Positions 28,207 through 36,407 of a DNA stretch of 64,000 nt are shown here, one piece after another. The DNA comes from Staphylococcus sp. KG4-3 (lineage in GTDB: Bacteria > Bacillota > Bacilli > Staphylococcales > Staphylococcaceae). Both the position numbers and the translations under genes were made by a program. The stretch's first letter is position 1. Each line of letters opens with the position of its first letter. The stretch lies in the NCBI RefSeq assembly GCF_033597815.2, contig NZ_CP166245.1, positions 2,852,001 to 2,916,000 of the forward strand. The letters are read 5' to 3'. The notes beneath the pieces are model-generated. The model saw nothing but the letters and a program-made list of their open reading frames with translations. It was not told where the DNA came from and did not search any database.

Positions 28207-28520
28207 CAACAGCCACCTGATTTCATATTTTTACATATACAGCGCTGATTAGATGTGTTAATGATATTTAAATTTTGATTGGTGTCGTTTAAAATAGCAT
28301 GATTAAGTTGATACATGTGTTTGTTGCCATCTTTTCTTGTAGTAACTATATTGTTATCTACTAATGACTTCATATGATGACTTAGTGTTGGTTGTGAGAA
28401 TTGAAAATGTTCCAATAAGTCACATGCACATAATTCACCACAAGATAGTAAATCTAGTATTTCTAACCTGCTTGGATCTGATAAAACTTTTAGTATTGAT
28501 GATAGTTCTTTATAAGACAT
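28206..28520 (-). CDS. arsR: ArsR arsenite-responsive repressor
   Basis: A 104-residue winged-helix repressor. The metalloid-binding motif ELCACDL lies at the start of the recognition region, followed by [12 protein letters not shown]. Release from DNA occurs when As(III) or Sb(III) binds the Cys pair. The C-terminus has extra Cys residues ([13 protein letters not shown]), which is common in staphylococcal ArsR. Two tandem palindromes lie just upstream. Confidence 0.97.
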   Translation of the reverse strand: MSYKELSSILKVLSDPSRLEILDLLSCGELCACDLLEHFQFSQPTLSHHMKSLVDNNIVTTRKDGNKHMYQLNHAILNDTNQNLNIINTSNQRCICKNMKSGGC

Positions 28521-28542
28521 TAATATACCTCCTATACAGTAA

Positions 28543-28574
28543 ATAGATTAACATCTATATAGATATACGTCTAT
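28543..28574. promoter_or_regulatory. tandem ArsR operator palindromes
   Basis: Two adjacent 16-bp elements of the form ATAGA-N6-TCTAT stand head to tail: ATAGATTAACATCTAT (28543-28558) and ATAGATATACGTCTAT (28559-28574). They begin 23 bp upstream of arsR. Each is an imperfect palindrome sized for one ArsR dimer. Confidence 0.65.
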
Positions 28575-28874
28575 ACTTTTTTGTGTATACCACTATGAAT
28601 CTACATATTTCATAAACTTTTTGCTATATAACTAAATAGTTGCAAATTGTCTATCTAAATATTTCTATAGTTGAAAATGCAAAGTTTAAGCTATATCGTT
28701 TCTTCTCTTTCATACATAAAAGAAAGAAAAATTCACTTTAATTAAATTAAAAAATGGACTATCGATAATCAATAGTCCAATTTTATAAGTATAATCTTAA
28801 TGTTAATTAAGTACCCACGATAAAATCCGTCCAATAATAACATGGTAATAAGAAATCTCTTGAACATATCCTAG
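28575..28874. other. ars upstream spacer with a hairpin
   Basis: AT-rich spacer with no gene. It contains a bidirectional terminator-like hairpin at 28751-28784 and leads into the aldolase relic on the minus strand. Confidence 0.5.
28751..28784. terminator. bidirectional terminator-like hairpin
   Basis: AAAATGGACTAT pairs with ATAGTCCAATTTT (one bulge) across a nine-base loop, with A/T runs on both sides. It lies just beyond the end of the aldolase relic and may have ended that lost operon. Confidence 0.7.
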
Positions 28875-29045
28875 AGCATTATACTAAATAATAAATTTTC
28901 ATCTGAAATTCTTAATACACCATGTAATACTAGCGGAATATCAATGGGTTCTTGTATGGCTTTTATTTCTAAAAATCCTAAATCTGGTTCACCTTGATAT
29001 TTTCAATTACCAATAATACCGTCTTCATTACTTATTCTATATTGT
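28875..29045 (-). pseudogene. relic of a class II (GatY/FbaA-type) bisphosphate aldolase
   Basis: On the minus strand one frame reads KYQGEPDLGF, LEIKAIQEPIDIPLVLHG and ISDENL, which match the C-terminal half of class II fructose- or tagatose-bisphosphate aldolases (the LVLHG motif carries a zinc ligand His). A stop precedes the block and another follows it. The glycine loop after LVLHG is changed to VLR. Only about 50 residues remain. Confidence 0.7.
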
Positions 29046-29164
29046 TAACCAATCATCTTGATTTATAACGATATGTAACTATAATGACACTTAACCAAAT
29101 TTTTGAGAAAGCGTCTTTTTATAGAGAAAATAATATACATTATATTGTTACTATCACGATGAAT

Positions 29165-29446
29165 GAAAAAATTCACTGACTTATTAATAAGTCTTTTATG
29201 TCAGCAACAGGTGTTAATATTCAAAACGGATTGTCTAATTCTGAGATGGAAGAAAATTTGATAAAGCAGTATATTACAAGTAAAGCTACAGAAACATTTA
29301 TCTTAGCCGACCATAGTAAAATGGGGAAATCCACTTTACTCACCTATTGTGACTTAAGCGATATTAACAAAATGTTTACCGATAAAATTCCTCCAAAAGA
29401 TATCAATGTTTTTTGCCAAGAACATAATATAGCTGTTTATTTTTAA
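29165..29446 (+). pseudogene. relic of a DeoR-family sugar regulator
   Basis: The frame to the stop at 29446 gives the C-terminal third of a DeoR-type regulator: INKSFMSATGVNIQNGLSN, then ETFILADHSKMGKSTLLTY and a terminal HNIAVYF. The N-terminal HTH is missing, and an in-frame TGA occurs just upstream of the block. A strong terminator follows. Together with the divergent aldolase relic it marks a lost tagatose/galactitol-type sugar locus. Confidence 0.75.
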
Positions 29447-29465
29447 CGGTGGACTTCAATATGAT

Positions 29466-29522
29466 AAAGCGTCATCTAGTAAAACCATTTTTGAAATGAT
29501 TTTATTAGATGACGCTTTTTTT
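29466..29522 (+). terminator. terminator of the DeoR relic
   Basis: A long stem, AAAGCGTCATCTAGTAAAA paired with TTTTATTAGATGACGCTTT with one mismatch, is followed by a T-run. It lies 20 bp after the stop. Confidence 0.85.
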
Positions 29523-29619
29523 ATAAAACATCAATTTCTATAACTAACTCAATATAAATTAACTCTTATTTTTAGTCAAAGTTATTTAACGTACTCTGTT
29601 ATCATCTTATACTCAAATA

Positions 29620-30228
29620 TTATATTTTTTCTATATAACCTTGAATTATAGAACCTGTGCCAGTGTGTTTAATACCTTCATTACGATAAACCTCATGCTG
29701 TTCTAATTCGTGAATCTTAACAGGTAAGTGTTTTAAATAAGCTTCGATTTCATCAATTGTATATAACATGGATTCGTCTTTAGGACCGCCAGTGCCATAT
29801 GCTAATTGTTCTTTTGAATAAAACTCAAAGTAACTATAACCCCCTATGACTAATGATTGAACGAGATTATTGAACATCTCTTGTTTACCTTCATTAGGTA
29901 CATGGCCAAAGATATTAATACTATAGTCAAATGATGACCCAGCCGCTAAGTTAGGTTTTGTGATGTCTCCATAATTTGCATTGATGTCAACATGTGCTGC
30001 TTTCGCTAATTGGTATTGTTTATTAATCCCCACTTGTGACATATCATAAGTCGTTATATCATACCCGAGTTTTGCTAGATATACCGCGTTACGGCCTTCA
30101 CCTTCTGCAAGTAATAAAATTTTTTCATTATTGTCTGTTGGCTTTTTAAAAATACCTTTAACAAATGAATTCGCTTCTTTGCCATAAATATATTCTTCTG
30201 AATCAAATTTTTCATCCCACTGATTCAC
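29620..30228 (-). CDS. class I SAM-dependent methyltransferase (TehB/thiopurine-type)
   Basis: A 202-residue methyltransferase with motif I ILLLAEGEGRNAVYLAKLG, which binds S-adenosylmethionine. Its N-terminus (WDEKFDSEEYIYGKEAN) is typical of the TehB/TPMT-like group that methylates oxyanions or thiols. It is the third gene of the tauE-cstR transcription unit, 24 bases after tauE, so a role in persulfide or thiol handling is suggested. The substrate is not known. Confidence 0.85.
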   Translation of the reverse strand: MNQWDEKFDSEEYIYGKEANSFVKGIFKKPTDNNEKILLLAEGEGRNAVYLAKLGYDITTYDMSQVGINKQYQLAKAAHVDINANYGDITKPNLAAGSSFDYSINIFGHVPNEGKQEMFNNLVQSLVIGGYSYFEFYSKEQLAYGTGGPKDESMLYTIDEIEAYLKHLPVKIHELEQHEVYRNEGIKHTGTGSIIQGYIEKI

Positions 30229-30252
30229 TTTAAAGCCCCCTTTTTAAATTTA

Positions 30253-31008
30253 TTAAAATACAAGTTGTATAATTGCAATTGCGATTAAGATACTGACAAT
30301 GCTTTTTTGCACAATGTCAGGTACCTTGGAACCTATTTTTAGTCCTATAGGCGCAAAGAGCATGCTTCCAATTATTAAAAATATTGCACTTTCGATAGGG
30401 ATATAGCCTTGTATGAATTTAATAATAAAAGCCCCTATTGATGAGATGAAAGCAATGACGATACTGTTAGTCACTACTGTATTCATTGGCAACTTGAATA
30501 AAACTAATAATACGGGAATAATAATAAATGCGCCGCCTGCACCTACAATGCCTGATACTACGCCAATTCCAAATCCTACTAAGATAAGTAAAACAGGTTT
30601 GAACCTTACCTCTTGGGAAACAGATTTAACTTTAACAAACATTAATAATAATGCAACTATGGCGATGATTATATATATATTGTTTATAAAAGTAGCGTTA
30701 AATAAATTAGCTAGCATTGCTCCGAATATGCTTCCAATAACCATACCCCCACCCATATTCATTACAAGTTTAGGTGAGAATTCAGCTTTCTTTCTTGCTT
30801 TAAATGAACCGCTGAGTGTACTAAAAAACACTTGGCTAGAAGTGAGACCCGAAGCAATGTATGCGCTATAGGCAGGAGCCCCTAATAATGATGGTAACAA
30901 CAAAATAGCTGGATAAATAATAATGGCTCCTCCTATGCCTACTAAGCCAGATATAAAACCTCCAAATATACCAATCAACAACATAGTTATTATATTGAGC
31001 ATATCCAT
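30253..31008 (-). CDS. tauE: TauE/SafE-family sulfite or thiosulfate exporter
   Basis: A 251-residue membrane protein with about eight helices in two related halves (GGFISGLVGIGGAIIIYP and GVVSGIVGAGGAFIIIPV), the duplicated signature of TauE/SafE permeases. It is in the cst locus next to cstR, overlapping it by one base at 31008. S. aureus has the same gene order. It probably exports the sulfite or thiosulfate produced by CstB. Confidence 0.93.
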   Translation of the reverse strand: MDMLNIITMLLIGIFGGFISGLVGIGGAIIIYPAILLLPSLLGAPAYSAYIASGLTSSQVFFSTLSGSFKARKKAEFSPKLVMNMGGGMVIGSIFGAMLANLFNATFINNIYIIIAIVALLLMFVKVKSVSQEVRFKPVLLILVGFGIGVVSGIVGAGGAFIIIPVLLVLFKLPMNTVVTNSIVIAFISSIGAFIIKFIQGYIPIESAIFLIIGSMLFAPIGLKIGSKVPDIVQKSIVSILIAIAIIQLVF

Positions 31009-31268
31009 TATTTACTTTTTACTAATAAATTCACAGCTTCATTAATCATTTCTTGAGAACTTTCTCCCTTATCATCGGCTGCTTTTACACATTCTATTAA
31101 ATTTTCACTTATAATAACGCCCATCAAACGTTGGATTGAACTCTTTGATGCACTGAGTTGCGTAATGACATCTTTACAATCTTTTTCTTCTTCCATCATT
31201 TTAATAACGCCGTTTAATTGGCCTTGTATTCTATTGATGCGATTTACCATTTGTTTATTATAATCCAT
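31008..31268 (-). CDS. cstR: CstR persulfide-sensing repressor (CsoR family)
   Basis: An 86-residue all-helical CsoR-family repressor. ATG 31268 follows GGAGGAAA. It retains the two sensing Cys (KDCKDVITQL and IECVKAA) but not the copper-ligand His pattern, which separates CstR from CsoR. It is nearly identical in length and sequence pattern to S. aureus CstR. Persulfides cross-link the Cys residues and release the operator. Two operators lie in the 138-bp divergent region. Confidence 0.97.
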   Translation of the reverse strand: MDYNKQMVNRINRIQGQLNGVIKMMEEEKDCKDVITQLSASKSSIQRLMGVIISENLIECVKAADDKGESSQEMINEAVNLLVKSK

Positions 31269-31328
31269 ATTGGTTTCCTCCGATTTTAAATTGAATATAC
31301 TTATAGTAATAAATTTATAGTAAATTGT

Positions 31329-31350
31329 CAAATACCCAGAGGGGTATTTG
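31329..31350. promoter_or_regulatory. CstR operator 1
   Basis: AAATACCC-AGA-GGGGTATTT is a GC-cored palindrome of the CsoR/CstR type. It overlaps the TTGACT -35 element (31348-31353) of the cstA promoter. Confidence 0.85.
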
Positions 31351-31375
31351 ACTCAAGTTATTCCCACCTGTTACT

Positions 31376-31391
31376 ATACCCCTATAGGTAT
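31376..31391. promoter_or_regulatory. CstR operator 2
   Basis: ATACCCCTATAGGTAT overlaps the TACTAT -10 (31372-31377) of cstA. Two operators in this gap match the known arrangement of the S. aureus cst locus. Confidence 0.85.
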
Positions 31392-31406
31392 CTAGAGGAG
31401 GAAAAT

Positions 31407-32474
31407 ATGAAACAATATCAAGAAGAACATATTAACGAATTAAGTAAAGTAGAGTTAGAGCAATTAGCGAAAAAAGGACAATTGATTGATGTTAGAACAC
31501 CAGAAGAATACAAATTAGGCCGTATTGATGGTGCAATATTACATTCTGTAGAAAATATTGACACATTCGCTAAGAACAAGGATAAAACTTATTATATCTA
31601 CTGCAAAAGTGGTAATAGAAGCGCTAAAGCAAGCGAATATTTAGCTAAACAAGGTTATGAAGTTGTGAATTTAGACGGTGGTTATGCAGCTTTTGAAAAA
31701 CAAAATATCAATCATGACGATGTGGTAGAAAATGGTAATAAAGTAATTAAACCGAACCGCAAACAATTTAATTTTAATGGCCTTCAGTGCCCGGGACCAA
31801 TAGTTAATGTTAGTAAAGAAATTAAAAATATTGAAATTGGTGACCAAATCGAAGTAACCGTTACAGACCCTGGTTTTCTTAGCGATATTAAAAGCTGGGT
31901 GAAACAAACAGGACACACACTTGTAAAGCTGAACGAAAATAACAATGAAATTAACGTCGTTATTCAAAAAGAAAAACCACGAGAATTAGAAGTAAATCAT
32001 ACCGATAAAGGTACGACTATCGTTTTATTTAGTGGTGAGTTAGATAAAGCAGTAGCGGCAATGATTATTGCAAACGGTGCTAAATCTGCCGGCAGAGATG
32101 TAACTATCTTTTTCACTTTTTGGGGACTTAATGCATTGAAAAAAGCACAAGCAACTCATGTTAAGAAGAAAGGTATTGCAAAAATGTTTGATTTTATGTT
32201 GCCTAAGACACCAGTACACATGCCATTATCAAAAATGAATATGTTCGGTTTAGGTAATATCATGATGCGTTATGTTATGAAAAAGAAAAATGTTGATTCC
32301 TTACCGTCACTTATAGACCAAGCAATTGATCAAAACATCAAGTTAATCGCATGTACGATGAGCATGGACGTTATGGGCATTACAAAAGAAGAACTTAGAG
32401 ATGAAGTCGAATATGGTGGCGTGGGAACTTATATTGGTGAAACAGAACAAGCCAGTCATAATTTATTCATTTAA
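31407..32474 (+). CDS. cstA: CstA multidomain sulfurtransferase
   Basis: A 355-residue protein, the same length as S. aureus CstA. It has an N-terminal rhodanese domain (active Cys in YCKSGNRSAKA, about residue 67), a central TusA-like domain (LQCPGPIVN) and a C-terminal DsrE-like domain (about 195-355). It carries sulfane sulfur and relays persulfide to other proteins. The ribosome site is GAGGAGG. It starts 16 bases after operator 2 and is coexpressed with cstB. Confidence 0.97.
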   Translation: MKQYQEEHINELSKVELEQLAKKGQLIDVRTPEEYKLGRIDGAILHSVENIDTFAKNKDKTYYIYCKSGNRSAKASEYLAKQGYEVVNLDGGYAAFEKQNINHDDVVENGNKVIKPNRKQFNFNGLQCPGPIVNVSKEIKNIEIGDQIEVTVTDPGFLSDIKSWVKQTGHTLVKLNENNNEINVVIQKEKPRELEVNHTDKGTTIVLFSGELDKAVAAMIIANGAKSAGRDVTIFFTFWGLNALKKAQATHVKKKGIAKMFDFMLPKTPVHMPLSKMNMFGLGNIMMRYVMKKKNVDSLPSLIDQAIDQNIKLIACTMSMDVMGITKEELRDEVEYGGVGTYIGETEQASHNLFI

Positions 32475-32507
32475 TAAACTAAATTTATTTTAAAAAGGGA
32501 GATTTTT

Positions 32508-33842
32508 ATGTTTTTCAAACAATTCTATGATAATAATTTATCTCAAGCCTCTTATTTAATTGGATGTCAACGTACAGGAGAAGCGATGATCATAGATCCA
32601 ATACGGGACTTAACAAAATATATGCAAGTTGCAGATGATGAAGGTTTTACAATTACACAAGCTGCTGAAACGCATATTCATGCTGACTTTGCTTCAGGCA
32701 TCAGAGACGTTGCGGACAAATTGGACGTAAGCATATACGTATCTGGTGAAGGTGACGATGACTTGAGTTATAAAAACATGCCACAACAAACCCATTTTGT
32801 TAGACATCAAGACACTATTTATGTAGGAAATATTAAATTAGAAGTCTTGCATACACCAGGTCATACCCCCGAGAGTATCAGTTTCTTACTTACTGACGAA
32901 GGCGGAGGCTCTAATATACCGATGGGGCTATTTAGTGGTGACTTTATCTTCGTTGGTGATATAGGTAGACCTGATTTATTAGAAAAAGCAGTACAAATGA
33001 AAGGGTCAACAGAAGTCGGTGCCAAACAAATGTATCAATCTGTAAATAGTGTTAAAGATTTACCAGATTATATTCAAATTTGGCCAGGCCATGGCGCAGG
33101 TAGTCCATGTGGTAAAGCTTTAGGGGCAATACCTATGTCTACGTTAGGTTACGAAAAAATAAACAACTGGGCCTTTAATGTAACTGATGAAGCAACATTT
33201 GTTGAAACATTAACATCAAATCAACCAGCTCCACCGCATCATTTTGCCCAAATGAAACAAATTAACCAATTTGGTATGAACATGTATCAACCATATAATG
33301 TTTATCCTAGCTTAAACAATGAAAGAATCGCATTTGATCTTCGTAGTAAAGAAGCTTTCCATGGCGGTCATGCGCAAGGAACTATCAATATTCCTTATAA
33401 TCACAACTTTATTAATCAAATTGGTTGGTATTTAGACTATAATAAAGATATAGACTTAATCGGCAATAAAGCTACGATTGAAGAAGCAGTGCATACTTTA
33501 CAGTTAATTGGTTTTGAAAATGTAGCAGGTTACCGTTTACCACAAACAACAACCATGACGTCTTCTATTCATAGCGCGGATATGACTGGCAAAGAGACTC
33601 ATATGCTAGATGTGCGTAACGATGAAGAATGGAACCAAGGACATTTAGAACAAGCGGTGAATATCCATCACGGAAAATTATTAAATGAGAGTATACCTTT
33701 TGATAAAAATGATAAAATATACGTTCATTGTCAATCAGGAGTTAGAAGTTCTATCGCAATCGGTATACTAGAATATAGAGGTTTTACTAATATTGTAAAC
33801 GTTAGCGAAGGTTATAAAGATTTTTCATTAGCATTGAAATAA
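32508..33842 (+). CDS. cstB: CstB persulfide dioxygenase-rhodanese fusion
   Basis: A 444-residue protein. Residues 1-250 form a metallo-beta-lactamase-fold non-haem Fe(II) persulfide dioxygenase (ETHIHADFASG; HTPGHTPES; SGDFIFVGDIGRPDL). Then come an inactive rhodanese-like linker and a C-terminal rhodanese with HCQSGVRSS. It oxidises low-molecular-weight persulfides and forms thiosulfate. In S. aureus sqr follows cstB; here no sqr is found before the next terminator, so sulfide itself would have to be oxidised by an enzyme encoded elsewhere. Confidence 0.97.
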   Translation: MFFKQFYDNNLSQASYLIGCQRTGEAMIIDPIRDLTKYMQVADDEGFTITQAAETHIHADFASGIRDVADKLDVSIYVSGEGDDDLSYKNMPQQTHFVRHQDTIYVGNIKLEVLHTPGHTPESISFLLTDEGGGSNIPMGLFSGDFIFVGDIGRPDLLEKAVQMKGSTEVGAKQMYQSVNSVKDLPDYIQIWPGHGAGSPCGKALGAIPMSTLGYEKINNWAFNVTDEATFVETLTSNQPAPPHHFAQMKQINQFGMNMYQPYNVYPSLNNERIAFDLRSKEAFHGGHAQGTINIPYNHNFINQIGWYLDYNKDIDLIGNKATIEEAVHTLQLIGFENVAGYRLPQTTTMTSSIHSADMTGKETHMLDVRNDEEWNQGHLEQAVNIHHGKLLNESIPFDKNDKIYVHCQSGVRSSIAIGILEYRGFTNIVNVSEGYKDFSLALK

Positions 33843-34338
33843 ATCTAATCAAGGTTCAGCGTATAATATCTTTGGCTAATAAATAAAAGTCAGTTTCTAT
33901 TGAAATAATATAGAAATTGAGAAAATCATATATTCAAAAATTTAATCAATTCACAATGATAACTATGTTAAAAACAAGGCATCATCAATACCAAATCTAG
34001 AGAGAAATGGTTACTGATGATGCCTTATTTTATATATCACTTTAGGAACTACCGTCCTATTCACCCATAGGTTCTATATTATATCCATTGAATAATTAAG
34101 TGACATAAATAATGTACGTAAAAATGTTCCTTGTTTTATATAGAGTATATTTCTACTTTTCGATAATGTTGTTAAATAAGAACTTGTTTTTTCTTATTGT
34201 ACTGAATATAAGAAAGGTAAGTAACTATAGAGCAATAAAAATTTTTAACTAGAGCTTTGGTGCAGAAAAGCAAATAATATTATCAAAAAATTATAAAATA
34301 ATAGTTCGTCATAATATGAAATTCTTAAAACTGCTTTA
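33843..34338. other. spacer after the cst operon
   Basis: About 500 bp with no coding frame. It has a hairpin at 33890-33920 (TCAGTTTCTAT/ATAGAAATTGA) and a stronger terminator at 33976-34026. The rest is plain AT-rich DNA. Confidence 0.55.
33976..34030 (+). terminator. terminator of cstAB
   Basis: AAGGCATCATCA (33976-33987) pairs exactly with TGATGATGCCTT (34015-34026), followed by ATTTTA. The 27-base interior can fold further (ACCAAAT with ATGGT). Confidence 0.7.
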
Positions 34339-35073
34339 TTATAGTGCTGTCAGACCGCCATCAATAACAAATTCAGCCCCTGTAGAATAACTAGCTTCAT
34401 CAGAAGCTAAAAAGATAACCATGTTTGATACTTCTTCTACTTGTGCTACACGTCTCATAGGAATCGTTTTTTTGAATTTTTCTACTTGCTCTTTAACATC
34501 TTCTTGCTCTAACATAGCGGTTTGGATAACCCCCGGATGTACGGAATTAACACGGATATTGTAAGGAGATAATTCTCTAGATGCTGCTTTAGTCATACCT
34601 CTAACAGCAAATTTTGTATCAGTATATCCAATAGCACCCCCTACTAAACCGTTCATAGATGATATGTTAATAATTGAACCGGCCTTTTGAGCTTTCATAG
34701 TCTCTGCTACAGTCTTCATACCTAAAAATACAGAAACCTGATTAATATTCACAATCTTCATATAAGCTGCTAAACTCAATTCTTCTAAAGGTGTACTATA
34801 AGTAATTCCTGCATTATTAACCAATACATCAATACGCCCCCATTTCTCAATAACTGTGCTTATTACATTGCTCCAATGTTCTTCATTCGCCACATCATGT
34901 TGAATAAATATAGCGTTTTCTCCAAGTGTTTGTGAAGTTTGTAACCCTAGTTCTTTGTTTATGTCAGTAATTACAACTTTTGCACCTTCATTTAATGCTT
35001 TTTCAGCATGCATTTTGCCCATGCCTTGTGCTGCTCCAGTAATAATTACAACTTTATCTTTTAATCTTTTCAT
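34339..35073 (-). CDS. classical short-chain dehydrogenase/reductase
   Basis: A 244-residue classical SDR. The cofactor loop is TGAAQGMG, followed by an Asp at the second strand end (ITDINKE), which favours NAD(H). NNAG is at about 89-92, the catalytic Ser lies in INISSMNG, and Tyr-x-x-x-Lys is YTDTK. The C-terminal DGGLTAL is typical of the 3-oxoacyl-reductase/hydroxysteroid dehydrogenase cluster. Its substrate is not evident. It stands alone on the minus strand. Confidence 0.9.
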   Translation of the reverse strand: MKRLKDKVVIITGAAQGMGKMHAEKALNEGAKVVITDINKELGLQTSQTLGENAIFIQHDVANEEHWSNVISTVIEKWGRIDVLVNNAGITYSTPLEELSLAAYMKIVNINQVSVFLGMKTVAETMKAQKAGSIINISSMNGLVGGAIGYTDTKFAVRGMTKAASRELSPYNIRVNSVHPGVIQTAMLEQEDVKEQVEKFKKTIPMRRVAQVEEVSNMVIFLASDEASYSTGAEFVIDGGLTAL

Positions 35074-35141
35074 TTTTTATGCACTCCTTATTTGGTTTAA
35101 TTTATGTTATGAATCTTAGCTACTAAACACTACAGTGGCAA

Positions 35142-35585
35142 TTAATGTTTATTATACTTAAATATTAATTCACCATTTAAATCATCTATTGATGTATAAC
35201 GAAAACCTAAATCTTCATATAACGCTCTTGCAATATCATTATTTCTAACAATACTTAAATAGATTGTGTTTATATCATATTTATTTAAAACTAAATTTAT
35301 CAGCAATTTCATAGCTTCTCGACCATAGCCTTTACGTTGATGTTGTTCATCAATAAGAATTCGATCAATCCAAGTTTCTTTGTTTTCTCCAAAGCAACCA
35401 TACATCGCAAAACCAACGACAATATCACTTTTATAAATTGCTACTGGATGCCACTGTGAAAATTTCATTGCTTCGTTCAAACAATCCGTTATTGTTTCTA
35501 TAAAATGAAATTGTTTCTTAGCTATTTTTAAATTTTTAACTTCATTTATATTAAATGAATTAACACTTTCTATATAAATACTCAT
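35142..35585 (-). CDS. GNAT acetyltransferase similar to polyamine acetyltransferase BltD
   Basis: A 147-residue GNAT protein. The acetyl-CoA loop appears as QHQRKGYGREAM (consensus Q/R-x-x-G-x-G/A) and the C-terminal fold as NDIARALYEDLGFRY. Overall pattern and length resemble B. subtilis BltD, a spermine/spermidine acetyltransferase (VGFAMYGCFGE, then WIDRILIDE). Polyamine detoxification is thus a fair guess. It is divergent from a MarR gene. Confidence 0.8.
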   Translation of the reverse strand: MSIYIESVNSFNINEVKNLKIAKKQFHFIETITDCLNEAMKFSQWHPVAIYKSDIVVGFAMYGCFGENKETWIDRILIDEQHQRKGYGREAMKLLINLVLNKYDINTIYLSIVRNNDIARALYEDLGFRYTSIDDLNGELIFKYNKH

Positions 35586-35674
35586 AATTCCTCCTCGTCC
35601 TCTCCCTAAAATTATTATCTTTTAGCTTATTTTCAATTTATAAAAGTTTACATTTATTATACTATTAAATATTT

Positions 35675-35697
35675 TACCAGAAAGATAATTACTGGTA
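35675..35697. promoter_or_regulatory. inverted repeat upstream of the MarR gene
   Basis: TACCAG (35675-35680) and CTGGTA (35692-35697) form a dyad with 11 bases between the arms, 38 bp upstream of the MarR start and inside the shared divergent region. It is a likely MarR binding site. Confidence 0.5.
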
Positions 35698-35734
35698 TAT
35701 TAATATCATAATAATTTTAGAAGAAGGAGTAATT

Positions 35735-36178
35735 ATGGAAAACAATAATTTTTTTGAACTTATTCATAATGCAGAGTTGCTCAACGATGCTACAATGACG
35801 CTTTTCATGAAAAAATTCAATATGAATGTCAATATATCTCAGATTTTGGCTTTATCTAAATTAAAAGATAAAGGTTCACAAAAACCGTCATCTCTGGCAC
35901 TTTCTTTAGGATATACCTCAGGAGCTATTACTAAATTAACAAACAACCTTGTAAAAGAAGGCTATATAATAAGAGAGCAACAAGAAAATGATCGACGTGT
36001 TATTTTAATTACAATCACTGATCGAGGGTTAGATGTTTTAGAAGAAGCTCAAAAGCAAGGCCGAAACTTGAGAAATGAAGTTTATTCTGTTTTAAATACC
36101 GAAGAAGTTGAGCAACTACTAAGCATACAAAAGAAATTATTTGAACATGTAAAATACTTAAATACTAAAATAGAATAA
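35735..36178 (+). CDS. MarR-family transcriptional regulator
   Basis: A 147-residue MarR protein. The winged helix is clear: KPSSLALSLGYTSGAITKLTNNLVKEGYI, then the wing REQQENDRRVILITITDRG. The start follows AAGAAGGAG. It lies divergent from the GNAT gene and upstream of an amidohydrolase on the same strand, so either may be its target. Ligand unknown. Confidence 0.92.
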   Translation: MENNNFFELIHNAELLNDATMTLFMKKFNMNVNISQILALSKLKDKGSQKPSSLALSLGYTSGAITKLTNNLVKEGYIIREQQENDRRVILITITDRGLDVLEEAQKQGRNLRNEVYSVLNTEEVEQLLSIQKKLFEHVKYLNTKIE

Positions 36179-36407
36179 AATAAATTGATGTGCAATATGC
36201 TTGGTATTGTAGCAAATTTAAGTAATAACCATTAGTAAATCAAGTAATTTTAGCTTTTTCGAAACAAAGAACTAAAGTTGTTATTTCATATATTACTGAA
36301 AACTCAAAAAGTAAATTGCGAAATTAATTAAAAGCAATGTAAAAAAATACCACCCTAAAAATAAGGTGTCCAATAGATTATTAACAGTAAAATAGGAGGT
36401 TTTATAA

